Shown one piece after another: positions 31,700 to 44,500 of a DNA stretch of 64,000 nt. Made by a program: the position numbers and the translations under genes. Source of the DNA: Tetracladium setigerum (Eukaryota > Ascomycota > Leotiomycetes > Helotiales); the NCBI GenBank assembly GCA_031472005.1, contig PZJY01000006.1, positions 2,418,001 to 2,482,000 on the forward strand, written 5' to 3'. The notes beneath the pieces were generated by a model. That model had not been told where the DNA came from, did not search any database, and saw nothing but the letters and a program-made list of their open reading frames with translations. Position 1 is the stretch's first letter; each line of letters starts with the position of its first letter.

Positions 31700-32529
31700 T
31701 TTGTTTTTAGAATAGTTTGCTCCTGTCCACTTGAAGAATCTTGTCCTATATCTTGCTTATTGAGTGTGCTGCTTATCAGCAGGTCAGACGTGACACCTTT
31801 TTGCTATAAGATTCTGATGATGTATTCTGGAAATTATCCTGTCGATCTAACGCCAAAATTGTGGGAAGAGTAGAGTAGATGGCAGAAAATGATGGATCTG
31901 GAATCTAAGAAGGCATTCACTTGAGGCATATGAAATGATTTCATTTTCCCAAAATCTTGTTCTTTGTGACTTTATATCAAGTCTTGTAGATCAATAAACA
32001 CTATAGAACAGAGCAGTAAGTCATGTAGGTTTGAATGGTGGATTTGATGGATCTGGACTAAGTGTCTACGCGGAAACTGAGATCCGTGCCTCTGTTCTTT
32101 GCAAAACATCCCCATTGGGGCTCGCCACTCTTCCCGGTCTTTCCCTCCCCAGAAGCAGGCTTAAAAAAGCGTACGCCACGTATCCAGTATTTTCACACCT
32201 CGGTCAACCGACAGACGCAGTCTGAAAATTGATATTATCACAAATTCACAATACGTACAAATTTTCTGACTACGAGAACGGGCAAAAGTAGGAGTGCTTG
32301 TGTGGTCTTGGTTCGTAAGAAGTTGACAGCTCTTATCGAATGCGAAAATTTTCTCTTGAACTGTGAACAATTGTAATAGCTATCATTTGTTAATGGAAGG
32401 GGAAAAGAGGCCGATTAACCGACTGAGTTTAGAGTGCAACGAATATGTATTCTCTACATGAAAAACTTCAAAGCTGGCAAGCCTGCCTAAAACTTATATT
32501 TCTCGGGTTTTCGTCCCTAACCTCCGTCC
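31700..32529. other. Convergent intergenic region, nothing recognised
   Basis: About 830 bp between the dehydrogenase stop and the stop of the caspase-like gene. A/T-rich, with only short ORFs. It marks the right boundary of the catabolic island. Confidence 0.35.
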
Positions 32530-34523
32530 CTAATTTCCTCCCTCTTTTCGAGGAGATCTCCTCTCTGGTGATAAGGACCTTATTCTGTGCGAAAATTTGC
32601 TAAAGGTCTTGTACAATTCACGTCTCGTCGATTTAATTTCTGGCTTGTTGAGCACAGCCAGTCCAAACGGGGAGCTGGCTACGACGAGTGAGTGCTTCAA
32701 CTTTTCTGCACTAAAGTTAGCAATTTCTGAATATTTATTTGGTGAAGAACATTTACCCTGCCCGAGAGCCTCAAGTTTCTGACGTATCTTCTCCATCTGA
32801 CATGAACTCTCTGCTAAGATAGCAGCAAGATAAACGACAGGTTTTGTGTAATCGTAGCCTTGACCTTGACGTGGAACGTCGAAGAGGTCTAGTTCATCAA
32901 TCAGATCCCAGATTCCATCATATCTTTTAAGGATTTCGGTTCCAGCTTGCGATTTTTCGGGATTTCTATCTTGCTTCTGTGAGAGCTGGGAATGCATCCA
33001 TTTCTGTTCATCGAATTTGTCGATAGGTGGATCATACGCCAAATCTACATCTAGAAAAGAACGAAAGATGTCTGCGAGAGCTGCTTGACTCAGTCTGTAG
33101 TCTAGAATCTCGTTGAGACTATGGAGCTCATCAAAGTCAAGTATTTTGCCTTGAACCAAATCACGAAAGCCTGGGTGGCAATTGGTATTGCCACCCGCAT
33201 TATCAGGGCCAGGGTTAGCGTTCATATATCTCACCGCCTTAATTTTGACGATGTTATAGAGGGCATCGGGGCTTTTTGACATGATCGAGCCGGCTAGGGG
33301 ACCAGTGCTTGGGTACAGCTCCTTCTTGACTGGAGCAAGGGGAAGACTCTCCCACTTCTCCTTGTACTTTGACAAAGGAAGTCCTGTCCTTTCTCCCCAA
33401 GACTTTGACCAGAGGTCATCTTGGGCTGCAAACGAGAATTTGTGTTCGCCCCACATTGATCCATAGAGCGCCTCGCACTCATATACAACTTGTCGAACGA
33501 AGGCCGCGAAGGACGAAGAATGTCCTCCCTTGTCATTTCCTCGTACTTTATGGAGCTTTCCCATGATTTTCGCATTGACTGGTTGTATATTTGTCGGGTT
33601 CTTCGCGTCAATTTCCGCTTGGCTATAATAGTCTTGAGTACTGTCAGAGGCCGTCATGGCCGAGTTGACAAGACATGTCGCAAAAACACTCCCTCCAGCT
33701 TGTCTGCCGATCGATTGACTCAGCGACCAGGAAAGACTTTGATTTCTGGGTCCCGCTGCAGTCAGAATAGTGTGATTGAAAGTAGGCTTGACATCAAACT
33801 TTTCGTTAGCATTTGGCAACATGACCCAGCCACCTGAGTAACATGATGTGATAACGATGGTCGTCTGAACCTCTTCTTTCAAGGCTTTACCGAGATCCGC
33901 ATGCGTCAATAGTTCACTACCGATTGAAATTCCGAAATTGTTTTTTTGCCCGTGTCCAAAGATGAGAATTAGCACTGGCTGATTGGACATTTGAGCTTCT
34001 TTAATCTCGCTTTTGACAGTACTGAGAAATCTGTCCAAAAGAATTTTTGGCTGAATAATACGGAAGCCATGGTTCATCTCGCTGCTTGGAAGGAGGCTAC
34101 TGTCCATAACCACTCTTCGATCTCCTATAATTCCACTTGCAGGCCCGTGCAGATAACGGGTATGTTCTTGAACAAGATCGCTGGGCGAGCAGGAGGACAT
34201 CCAGAGTGAGTTGGCAACTTGATCTGCGCTGGTGTTAGTATCGGCAACGTGGGAACATAATGGAAAGCAATAGAAATAGTAGAATAACACGTACCTTGAC
34301 CTCGTAGCATCTGGTGAAAGAGGAAAAAGTCCGAGTAAAACCACCCGTCTTTCTGTGGAGCAGCCATTTCCTTTGATATGCCACATACGGCAATAATTCT
34401 TGTCCCATTTTGGACATCTGGGGGGCATTTCGCCACGAAATCAACACCATCAATTCCTCCATACAGCCCTGTCTTTCTGCCATACCCTCCAAAGGTTACA
34501 GGTTGAATCATTGCTGACGACAT
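32530..34523 (-). CDS. Caspase-fold-like (clan CD) protein of unknown function
   Basis: Exons 34523-34295 and 34223-32757, and probably 32705-32530, give 623 aa. The last intron (32756-32706, 51 bp) has no stop and keeps the frame, but has GTAAAT, GCTAAC and CAG signals, so I remove it. The first 210 residues resemble a caspase/legumain-type core. H167 in LILIFGHGQK and C204 in TIVITSCYSGGW follow hydrophobic strands, the usual His-Cys dyad layout. The N-terminal part has the stretch GWFYSDFFLFHQ. The C-terminal 400 residues are charged, helical-looking and unrecognised. It is not a metacaspase by any motif beyond the dyad. Function is unknown. Confidence 0.7.
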
Positions 34524-36196
34524 GTCGCTGATTACTTTTGAGGGCCAAAGGGTGTATCAGATGTAGAAGAACAAATCCGGATTTGGCGCTTGGTGTAAAT
34601 AACAGCAAGATTTTGTCGCACGTTGGTGATTGGGATGCTGATTGGGATGCTGATTCGTTGTCATAGGGATTAATTGATCAGAGAAAATCCGGAATGAGAG
34701 CTGAGCAAGGATCTTTTAAATAGTCAAGAGCAACCGCATGACTTACAATCGCAGTTCAAACCCAAATGGTGAAAACACCACATGTACCAGCTTGCTACCC
34801 GTTGATTAAAGTAAGGCTAGTGGTTTGACAATCAGCAAGCTCTCGTCTTGGGAGCAAGCGCAAACTCTAGGAAATGGCTAGTGTTAATACCATAGTTTCC
34901 GTGTGACAAACTAAGCTCGTTAAACTAGAATGTTTTCTTACAAAAATCTTGATTGTAGCCGATTGAAGTTTTGTTACAGTAAGGAAATGATCCGGCGCGA
35001 GCTTGTTTGAAAGGTTGGAAGAAGTTTAACAATCAAACTAACTTTTGGTAGGGAGATCTACTTTCCGGACACGTGATAAAGCACATAATTATTACTAGCG
35101 TAATACTATCCGTGCAAAAGAAAGAGAGGAAAAAGGAACAATCTCCGGTTTAGATTGTTGATATGGCGAGATTATGTTGTATATAAGTCTTGTAAAATTG
35201 CTTCTTATGATGATGACAACGATGATAGGAACTAACATCAGGCAGCTGGTGCACTGTAAAGTTTATCACCTTGCAGTCTCCCTGAGGGCATAATGATGTG
35301 ACTAGCTAAGAGTCATGTGTAGGAAAGATTTGGTTCTTGGAGAGGGAGAATGCGATCGTTTGTAGGAAATCTAACACTCAAAGGGATGTTAAGTGAGTTG
35401 AATTGTTCTTGTCTGTTGGCCGATTTATCAAAACATTAAATACGGCGCGTACGCTTTGTTAAGCCTTCTATATTCTGCTATGTCTCGGGAGTGGATGAGA
35501 AGTGGCCCCGAATCGGGGTTATATATACTGAGGTTGCCCCCTGACCGCACCTCTCTGTACTACCTACTACTACCATTACATGGACCAACAGTTCTATCTA
35601 TTGATTATAAGTAATATGTAAAGTATCTTGAGTTCGTCATTATAATTTGGTGTGGAAAGAATAGTTCGTACAATGCGGGCATTAAGCAAGAGAGCGATTA
35701 GGCAAGTATTGAGACCTCTGGAGAATAAATAGCAAGCAGGTGCTTCAATCGATCCATAGGGAATTGAATGTGACGGAAGAGGTGTGTCAAGGCCAGATAA
35801 ATGCATAAAGAATCAAAGTTGACATATGTTTATGATGCGATCTTGAGGGGATTAAGTTCCAGGGTCCTTTCGTTCTTAAGTATGAAGAACTGTGGCGCGA
35901 ACTCGGATTGTAAGTAGAAGGGGAAAATAGATGGTAGAGTTTACAGCAAAGATGGCTTTAACGAACGATGGAGAGTGTTTTTTTTTTTTTTGGATACTTT
36001 GTATTCCGATAGACAGCCTAACAAAAAGCCAAACGATCGTAAGTTTACACTAAGTATGTTAATAATAAAGTCCTACCCCTTTTCATCCACCACTTGATCC
36101 ATTCAAATTAATCAACACAAGGTATATCTATCCCAATCAATCAATCAATCAACACTCCACACTCCCAATGTCAATTCCCAAACAAAAAATGACTAT
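34524..36196. other. Intergenic, nothing recognised
   Basis: 1.67 kb, A/T-rich, with short ORFs only. It includes a T homopolymer near 35980 and a CAAT repeat near 36138-36155 just before the permease 3' end. The left end must contain the promoter of the caspase-like gene. Confidence 0.35.
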
Positions 36197-38051
36197 CTAA
36201 ATTCTCTTGGTGTCATTGACAGTAGTGATACCATCATCACTGGCGGGCACAATCTTCTCGTTGCCGATGTTGTTCTCCTCGCTGGAAGTGGCTTCGGCTG
36301 TTTGGAGACGACCTGCAGTTCGCTTGCGGCGGATGACGGTGTCAAGGTAGCGGACGATGGAGAGGAAAATACCGGTGGCGAGAACGGCGATACCGATGGA
36401 GAAACCACGGCGGTACTTGGGTTTGTCGTCGGCGCGGAAGATTTGTGCACCGTAGATACCGGCGATGTTTGCGCCCATGATGACCCTGTGAAAGTGTGTT
36501 AGGAAGTGTTCGAGATACAAAGAGAGAGAGAGTGTGTGAGGGAACTTACATAGCCATTGCGATGGCACGTTCTTCGGAATCGGTACAGGTGAGAGACATC
36601 CAGGAGATATTGAGAGGGTGGGAGAATGTGCCAAAGGTTTGGGTCCAGACAACACCAAAGTAGCGAATCTCCTTGCCCTTGAGCTCGGTGAATCCACGAT
36701 TGAAGATGTAACCAATCATGTGGCAAGTCAAACCGGCCATGACGGTTTCACCACGAAGGTTGCTGTGTCGCGAATTATGTTAGTGTTGATCTAAGTAGAA
36801 TTGGAAGTTGGTGTTGCGTAGTGTTGGGGTGTGCTTACAAGTAATCAGAGACGTAACTGAATGTGTAGGAAACAGGAATTTGGATGTAAAGACCGACAGC
36901 AGCCATGGCATTGGATTTGAGACCGGCGAAACCGAAATCGCGAATCATGGTAGGAGCGTAGGAATCGAAACCACGTTGAGGACCGTTGTTGCAGAGGGAG
37001 ATGGCGACGTGAACCCAAAGGCGCCAGTTGCCGAACTAAAGTTGCAGAGTAAGAAAGAGACAAAATGAATGGCGGAGAAGAGATAACTTACAGCCTTCTT
37101 GAATCCAGCAATACCAATGGACTTCTTCTTCTTTCCCTTGGCAGGGTCATCCTTGAGGACTCGGTTGCGAAGAATATGAAGCTCTCGGTCATTGAAAATC
37201 TTGACGCCGGGAAGGAAGGTACTGTGAGGGTTCTTGAAGGAATCTGGGAGGAAGAGACCAAAGATGATACCAGAAGCGCAGGTGAAGATACCCATCAAAA
37301 CGAAGAGCCAGAACCATCCTGCCTTTCCAGCGACACCTCGCATGTGGAGGATACCATACGCGAGAAGTTTGGAAGAAGCTTGACCGAATTGGTTGCCGAA
37401 GTAGAAGAACATAACACGCTTGGCAGTCTCGGATCGTGTGTACCAGGTGGACAAAGTCCAAAGACCACCAGGGATGAATCCGGATTCGGTAATACCGAGG
37501 AGGAGACGACTGATGATGAAGGAGGTGTAGCTATTTTGCCACGCCTGGAAGATACTGACGATACCGAAAAGGAAGAGTTGGAGAGTGAGCCACTTTCCGG
37601 GACCGACACGATACAAGATCATGTTGGAGGGAATTTCGAAAAGGACAATACCAAGCGAGAGCATCTGTTGACCGACATTGAACTGATCTTGGGTGATGCC
37701 AACATCTTTGAAGAAGTTGTCGGTAAGAGCGTTGGAGATGTTACCACGATCGAGTTCTGTAACAAAATTATTAGTCTTCTAAACAAGTCAAGTCATTGGA
37801 TTAAGTTGAGCTTACGGAGACAGAAGAAACCAAGAGTCAAAATTGGCATGATAATAAAGTCCAACCTAGTTGACACATTAGTTAGTATGAGATCCAACAA
37901 GCAGAATAGAGCAAGCGAGGTAACGTGACACTTACTTTCGCTTGGCCTTCGTTTCCTCCTGGTCAGTCCAGTCCCTCTCGATAACGAGACCTTGTTCATC
38001 CTCGAGAGGAGCAACGAACTCATCCGGGTTGTTGTGCTTGTAGTCGGCCAT
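36197..38051 (-). CDS. MFS anion:cation symporter (allantoate permease/Dal5-like)
   Basis: Proton-coupled uptake of organic anions such as allantoate, vitamins or carboxylates. Six exons: 38051-37936, 37865-37816, 37756-37092, 37035-36839, 36762-36550 and 36485-36197. They give 509 aa. Family landmarks are the first helix (LDFIIMPILTLGFFCLQLDR), then GNISNALTDNFFKD, LFEIPSNMILYRVGPGKW, the stretch ITESGFIPGGLWTLSTWY, and AKRVMFFYFGNQFG. All five introns fall with matching phases and restore continuous family sequence, which makes the model firm. Expected about 12 membrane helices. The substrate cannot be told from sequence. It is not obviously linked to the neighbouring island, though aromatic acids are possible cargo. 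Confidence 0.9.
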
Positions 38052-41000
38052 TGTGCAAGGTTACAGTTGTTGCTGTGTAACAATGTTCAAATCGCTTGAT
38101 GAATCTAGGAAAAGGCCATTTCTCACGGGTCAGACTGATCATTATAAGCTCGTTGCCCCCAAAGTGCCAATGTTGCGCCAATGTGCAGATGTCTTCACCT
38201 CCAGAGCTCTGAAGTCTCTAGGTAAAATGACCACATGTAGTGGTGGTAGCACGCAATCGTGAAAGACGGTAGCTGATAGGTGTGTAAGGCGCTGGTTAAG
38301 AAGATCAAGACATTGGCAGACGGCTTAGAGCGAGGGCCAAGTTGAGGCGTTGGCTAGAAAGTCTTAGCATCGCCAACACCCAACATCAAGACAGCCTGGA
38401 TCTTCAAAGAAAAGTTTGATACTCGCCAGAGCCCGTGGCCAGCTGGTGGGATTTGTCTTGAATTATCAGGAAATTAGCAAAATCACGTATCTCCGGGGGT
38501 GAAATGTGTGAATTCGTGCTCTCTTGGCCCGCTTGGCTGGGGAAGAAGAGCGTGGGAGACAAAGCCAAATAAAGACAATAACACTAGACTAAACATCGGC
38601 GACTAATGTGCTGCTCATCACTAACGTACTACTTCAGTCCCCGCCTGTAATTAATTTTGGTACTCGCCGACGGGAGCGCTATTCTGACGGCTTCTTCTCC
38701 ATAACACAGGTCGAAGTCTTGAAGATTTCCAAAGTTATACAGAATCCTTGGTACAACCGTTGTGCCGAACACAAGCACCGATAACGAAACGCAGAATTGG
38801 CAGGGCCCAAGATGTTCTTATCCATGATGTGATTTTTACATGACGGAGTCCGTCCGTAGGATTCCACGTTTTCTTTCGGCCACCGATACCTGTCAGATTC
38901 ATGTGTTTTTGCTTGGTCAAACAAAGGAAAAAGCTTGATGAGTGAGTGTGCCAGATGCATGATCTGCCAAGTCGGACGGAGATGTGGCGAATTTTCCGCG
39001 AGTACATCTGAGAAAGCCTGCGTACTTGTGAGACTAGATGGAAAGACAATAGGTGAAGGGTTAATCCCGCTATTACATTGAACTGAACCACAGTAAGATT
39101 TGCATAGAAGAATGTCGAATGTCCGACGCATCATAAATTCAAAGTTCTTCTCACCAAAATTCTTATTTAGCTGATTATTCATCCCTTTTCTGCTTTTTAC
39201 AACACTTTACGAGTAGAGATTATTTAGAATGGCAATTAGTCTCACTCCAGGAAGCTGTCAGTTACAATCCTCTTAAAACCAAGATAGATAGATAGATCAG
39301 CAGGTCAATCCACAACCTTCATCCGCCCGCTGTACATCGGGGCAATGTACTGTACAACAAGGCTGGATGGAGATCAATATTATTAATATTCAGCGGAAGA
39401 GTAGCAACCACATGTGTCACACAAACCAACAAAAAACAAAAGAGCAACACAACTCCTTTCAACTTCCAAGAAAAAGCACACTCCTCAATCGAGTCTCGAC
39501 CATCGGGGGTGCCGTCCCACTCAGGACATTCCTCCCTAACCTATACAGGCCATCCTACTCGACCCACCAGTCATGATAATCCGGATAAAATCCACTCAAT
39601 TGCCTTACCAAACTAAACCACCCACAGTACAAACATCCTATCTACAGTTGGGATGGAATCCAACCCTACCCAACCCCCTGGTCCGGTAAACACCCCTTCT
39701 CTCGCCTCTCCATCCCCATCCCTCTCCATCCCTCTCCACATCTTCTCCAGTCTCACCAATCACCCACCCTTACTTGCCAAACGACCCCTACCTCCGACCA
39801 TGCATTATGTACATTGGATTTCGGAAAGAAAACATTTTCGGCAGCCGGGGAAAAGGGAGGGGAGGGGAAGGGTTTCATTCAGCAAGGATTACATTCTATT
39901 CATTCAGCAAGGGTCTTCGGTAGTACCCAAGACCTAGGTACTGTAAGATCCAAGGAAATCAATCTATTCACCCATCTCACGCACCTACCCTAAGTACCGT
40001 AACTACTTTTCCTGCCTCGGTACAGTACGGAGTAGCCATTCACCGCCTCCCCCAAACAAGTTAACTTAACAATATATCAAGCTAAGGATAAGGTTGCAAG
40101 TAAATGTTGTCGTGCTAGTGCAATGTGTTGTTAGTCCCTAGTTCCCTGAATAATGCATAGTACAGTACCGTACTCCGTATTTGGTACTTGTGCTGTACGA
40201 TCCCGAGTTCGGATCTTTCGGAGATCAATGCGTGTGCTACGATGTGCGTGCGTGCGAGATGTGTGTGTGAGTGGGGTTGTGGAAGAGCTGGGGATTCATC
40301 CATCCATCCATCAGGCATCATCGCCATATCCCCTCCTCCTCATTATTACTATCTATCCTGATCACCTATCTTCATAGCCTAGACTCGACAGAACCTTTCC
40401 TTTTTTGCACGAATAATCAAATAGTTAAATATACGCCATTTCCGCTAACCCAAAACCAACCCAAGAGGAACGCAGAAAAAATAAAACAAGAGAAAAAAAG
40501 AACAAAGAAAAACATGGGAACATGGTTTAGGTAGGACACATACATACTTCGTACATGGGTCGATCGAGAGATGCGTGACTGAGCTGGGGTGATGTGATGA
40601 GCTGGGAAAAAGGAAAAAGAAAAGAAAAAAAAGCCTAGAAAGCACGTTATTCCTGGGCGGTCCTTCTATGGAGTAACTGCTGGGATTTGCAGGACCACTG
40701 GCTTGGGTCAGTCACACACACACTACTCAGCCGCAGAATGCCTGATAATCAAAATGAAAATCAAATTCGGTCAAATGAATGAATATTATTTTGGGCGTCA
40801 TTCAGATCAGGGGCGTTGTGGGGGGTCGATCAAGATTCGAGAGACCCAGACTCACTCCAGAGAAGCCGCACCCCCGACCCACCGCCATCACCACCTAAAA
40901 AGGACCTTTACCTACGGAGTACAGTAACCTCTTTTAAGAAATAATCAATCTATCTGTTTGGTCAGGACTAGCGAGTATTAAGGACTAAGTCGAGACTAAC

Positions 41001-41513
41001 TCAGGTTCAACTCAAAAGTGCCTTGACACACACGTCTAGACAATAATACACGAGGTCCGGCGGGTACCGTACGGCTACGGCCGTGCGATGTGATGCGAAT
41101 ACTGATGCTAAGAGATATGCTCATACTTGGTACTTATTTTGTTTTCATGTGCCTATGCTTATGCCTATGCTATGCCTCTGTCTATGCGAATGCTATGCGC
41201 CCAAAAAATACTTGGCAAAAAAGGTTTGATATCCATCATGCATTCCCATCCCTGTCGTGCATCACAACTCCGCGGAAGGCTCAAGGTAAGCTAATTATAC
41301 AATTCCTCTTCTCATGCAAAACAGAAAACCAAGCAAGCAAGGAACAAAAAATATAGCAAAGCCTAACTCTGCTCTCTGTTTTATTTTCGCTCGCTCGCTC
41401 CACTTTAGGTATCAATATTCTTGTGGGGCCGGAAAAAGGAATCCCCTCAAAATCCCACAAACTCCTCTCAAACTCCCACAAATCCCATCCCATGACTGAG
41501 CTTTATTTTATCC
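38052..41513. other. Long intergenic stretch with TACGGAGTA words
   Basis: 3.46 kb without a credible gene. The first few hundred bases upstream of 38051 are the permease promoter. The nonamer TACGGAGTA (or reverse TACTCCGTA) occurs at 40026-40034, 40171-40179 and 40913-40921, along with many GTAC-containing words (for example near 39345, 39926, 40161 and 41065). AGAT repeats lie near 39285. Several ORFs of 60-100 codons overlap on both strands and look like noise. A small noncoding RNA cannot be excluded. Confidence 0.4.
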
Positions 41514-44500
41514 CTACATTTCCACGCTTTCGGCTCGGGCGTACTTGACAACCGCAACAGCAGGAATAGAACTCGTCGTGTCATCCGAGCTGACGCTGAT
41601 ATTGTCCTCACCATCTTCGCCCTCGTTCCGCTCCAGAAGTCGTCTAGTGCGTTCCCACGCCGTACCCAGTGTGTACCCATTTAACAGTCTGGGTGAAGAT
41701 TTCACTGCTGCTGCTGCTGCGAATGTCTCTTCTTCGGATTCAGGAATCTCTCGGTCGTCGTCGATGTTGAGGTTGGGGTATTCGATGTGCTCAGGGATTG
41801 GGATGGAATCGGTGGTTTTTTCATCATCCGACGATGATCGAGTCTCGTTTTCTTCAATCGACTCTGGTTCGGCTGCTTTGAATTTTTCCTTCTCCTCCTC
41901 CAACGACTCCTCATCTGAAGAGGAGTAGGGCTCTACACTACTATCTCTCATCTGCGGAAGCGAATCCCAGCCATTCATGGTAATGGTATGCTCATTTGCA
42001 TCATCATCGTCATCATGACTAGAAATAACCACACTCGATGTTGACGCGCCATTGTTGCTACTGATCGTACTTCTCAATCTAGAGCTGGAAACATAATTCT
42101 TGGGAGTGACGGAACGATAGGAGGTAGTTGAGCGTCTCGCAGGTGATGATAAATTTGGCTGTGGTGGATTTGGCGTTCCGCTCTCTTCTTCGCTTTGTTC
42201 TGGCGGCGAAACGTCATCTCCAGTTTCTTCGTCGCTGTCTGGTGCTGAGTGGGAAGAGAGCGATGGAATCTGTCCGACGACTGTAGTAGCACCTCCATCA
42301 ATACTAGCTGAACCGCTATCTGAGCTCGAGTTTGAAAGGGGTGAAGTATTTCGATCGACACTTTCAACATCTTCATTCACATCGACCCCTTCATTATCAG
42401 ATTCCAAGAATCCAATTGCATCAGACATGACCTGATCCTCATCAATCCCTGGACTGCTAGGAAAATTAATGCCCCTAACATCCGCAGTCTGCTCGTGCTC
42501 AGAATTAGAAGAAAGATCATCATCGGAGCCTTCTTCTGCTTCATCAGAGTCTTCTTCTGCCTCATCAGAGTCTTCTTCTGCCTCATCAGAGTCTTCTTCT
42601 GCCTCACCAGAGTCTATTTCTTCTGCCTCATCCAAAATAAACCCCTCCCATACTTCGGCTCGTCGCCATCGCTATCCGACTGTTCGCTAGTTTCCTCAGC
42701 GGAGTCGCTCTCATGGCTATCATCTTGATCGACGAGAGCATGATTCACAAATTGCGACGCTGGATCCTCGTCAATCTGCATGGGATCATCATCATCATCC
42801 TCCAGGCCATCCGCCTTAGAACTAGTAGCATCAGATTGATCGCCTTCGTCGCTAGAAAGTACCTGTGATTTCCTCTTCCTCTGGGAGACCTTAGGCGCAA
42901 AGATAGGTCTCTTGGCCTTTGCTTTAGGTGTAGTAGAAGACCAAGCGGATCGCAATTCTCCACCGATGTCTTCATCATCATCATCAGTGGCGTGCGCAAT
43001 CTCTGTCTCTTGGCTGTGATCTTCATCCGCACGCTTCATACGATCGCGAATAGTTTTCTTTTCTTTTGGAAGGACGGGTAGATCGGGTTCGTGCTCCTCT
43101 CCGGAGTCGTTACTGCTAAACCTACGTGATCTGGATGGCTTTTTGGCGGAATTCGAACCCTCTCCATTTTTGTGCGTCTTCTGATGAAGGCCAGCAGCGT
43201 TCAAATCAGGGTCTTCACTCTCCTCGCCCTCCAGTAATTTCCCATCCAAGGCACGTAAGATAGACAAATCCCTCTTGTGAAACCCTCTCGGCTCGTGCGG
43301 AGAAGCAGCCTCAAATCTGTAGATAAGATTGGCGACGATCTCCTGGAGTGTCATATCTTCGTAATCGGGAACATTGACCGTCAGGTTGCGAACACAGACC
43401 TTCAGCGTCATTCTCTGGCTCTTTGGCAGGTCCAACTCGGTGGTAATCGCTTGCCACGGGATCGCCTTCTCTTGGCCGGCACCCGAATCGCGAATTGCGC
43501 GAAGCATTCGAAGTTTTTGATCGGCGCGGAGTTCTTCGGATTGAATAGCACCACTGCGTACGCGCCAACTGACTCCGAGAGGACCGAGTGGGGTTTTCTT
43601 TTCCTCCTCGCGCTGCAGAATTTTGGCCCATTTTTGAACACACTGAAGACGACTTCGAGTGCCGCCCATTTTCTTACTGATGACCGTCCAGTCGACCAAG
43701 CGCTCGAGATCGTCGCTGTTTAGGGCCTTGTTGCCTTTCTCGTGCCGAAGCCCTCCTGTATAGACTCAAGATAGTCGGCATGAACTTCTCTCAAGCGTGC
43801 CTCTTCTTCTAAACTCCAGTACTCTGTTTTTTATCGGCACTGACAGCATGATAGTCCCGATAGCGCACCCTTACATCCTCGGCGGAGCGATTCATCAGTT
43901 CGCTGATATTCTTCCACTTCCCAGGGAAGCGCTCATATGCATCGCTTAGCTCTTCGTCCTGGTCCTCCGTCCAATTCCCTCTAATGAAATTGCTATAAGC
44001 TCGACGGCAATAGTTTTGCACAGTGGCTTTGCGGACATCGGGAACTTGAGAGCAGATTTCGTCCCAGAAATCCTTTGTGTCATTGTTGCCCGTTTCCTGG
44101 ATGTAGGAATTCAAAGCAAATTGATCCATATCATGTTGGCGACCGTAGTTGTCAACAGCTTCTCTGATCGTCTCTACATCCTTAGCAGCCAGACCTTTGA
44201 CGCGAACCGCTCGCAATTGTCCACTATTTGCTTTAGGTATGCCTCGATCTATGGCGGGAGCCTTTCCAATGGATTGCGAAGGTGTCTTCGTTGCTGATCG
44301 GAGTTCTTGAGACTCGTCGCCAATAGGTAGACGGCGTTTTCGGCGAATGTTTGAGCGTGGGGGTGATTCGGCTCTCTGTGAGCTTTCCGGCTCTTTCTCT
44401 TCATCCTCTGAGCTGCTTGATTGTTGAGAGTCTTCTTCATCTCCCATGTCACCATCGTCCATGGGTAATGCTCCATCATCATCGGCCATTACGACGTCGT

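Noticed and set aside
31719..31730. GTCCAC word just after the dehydrogenase stop
   Set aside because: It is a single hexamer at a 3' end; isolated hexamers also occur in coding DNA at the background rate.
41514..42635. Separate acidic 373-codon gene
   Set aside because: It continues the Myb gene after one missing base at 42642-42645, and the summed coding length fits only as one gene.
43751..43832. Programmed frameshifting in the Myb gene
   Set aside because: No slippery heptamer with a downstream structure was evident, several shifts would be needed, and the same pattern occurs in unrelated genes.
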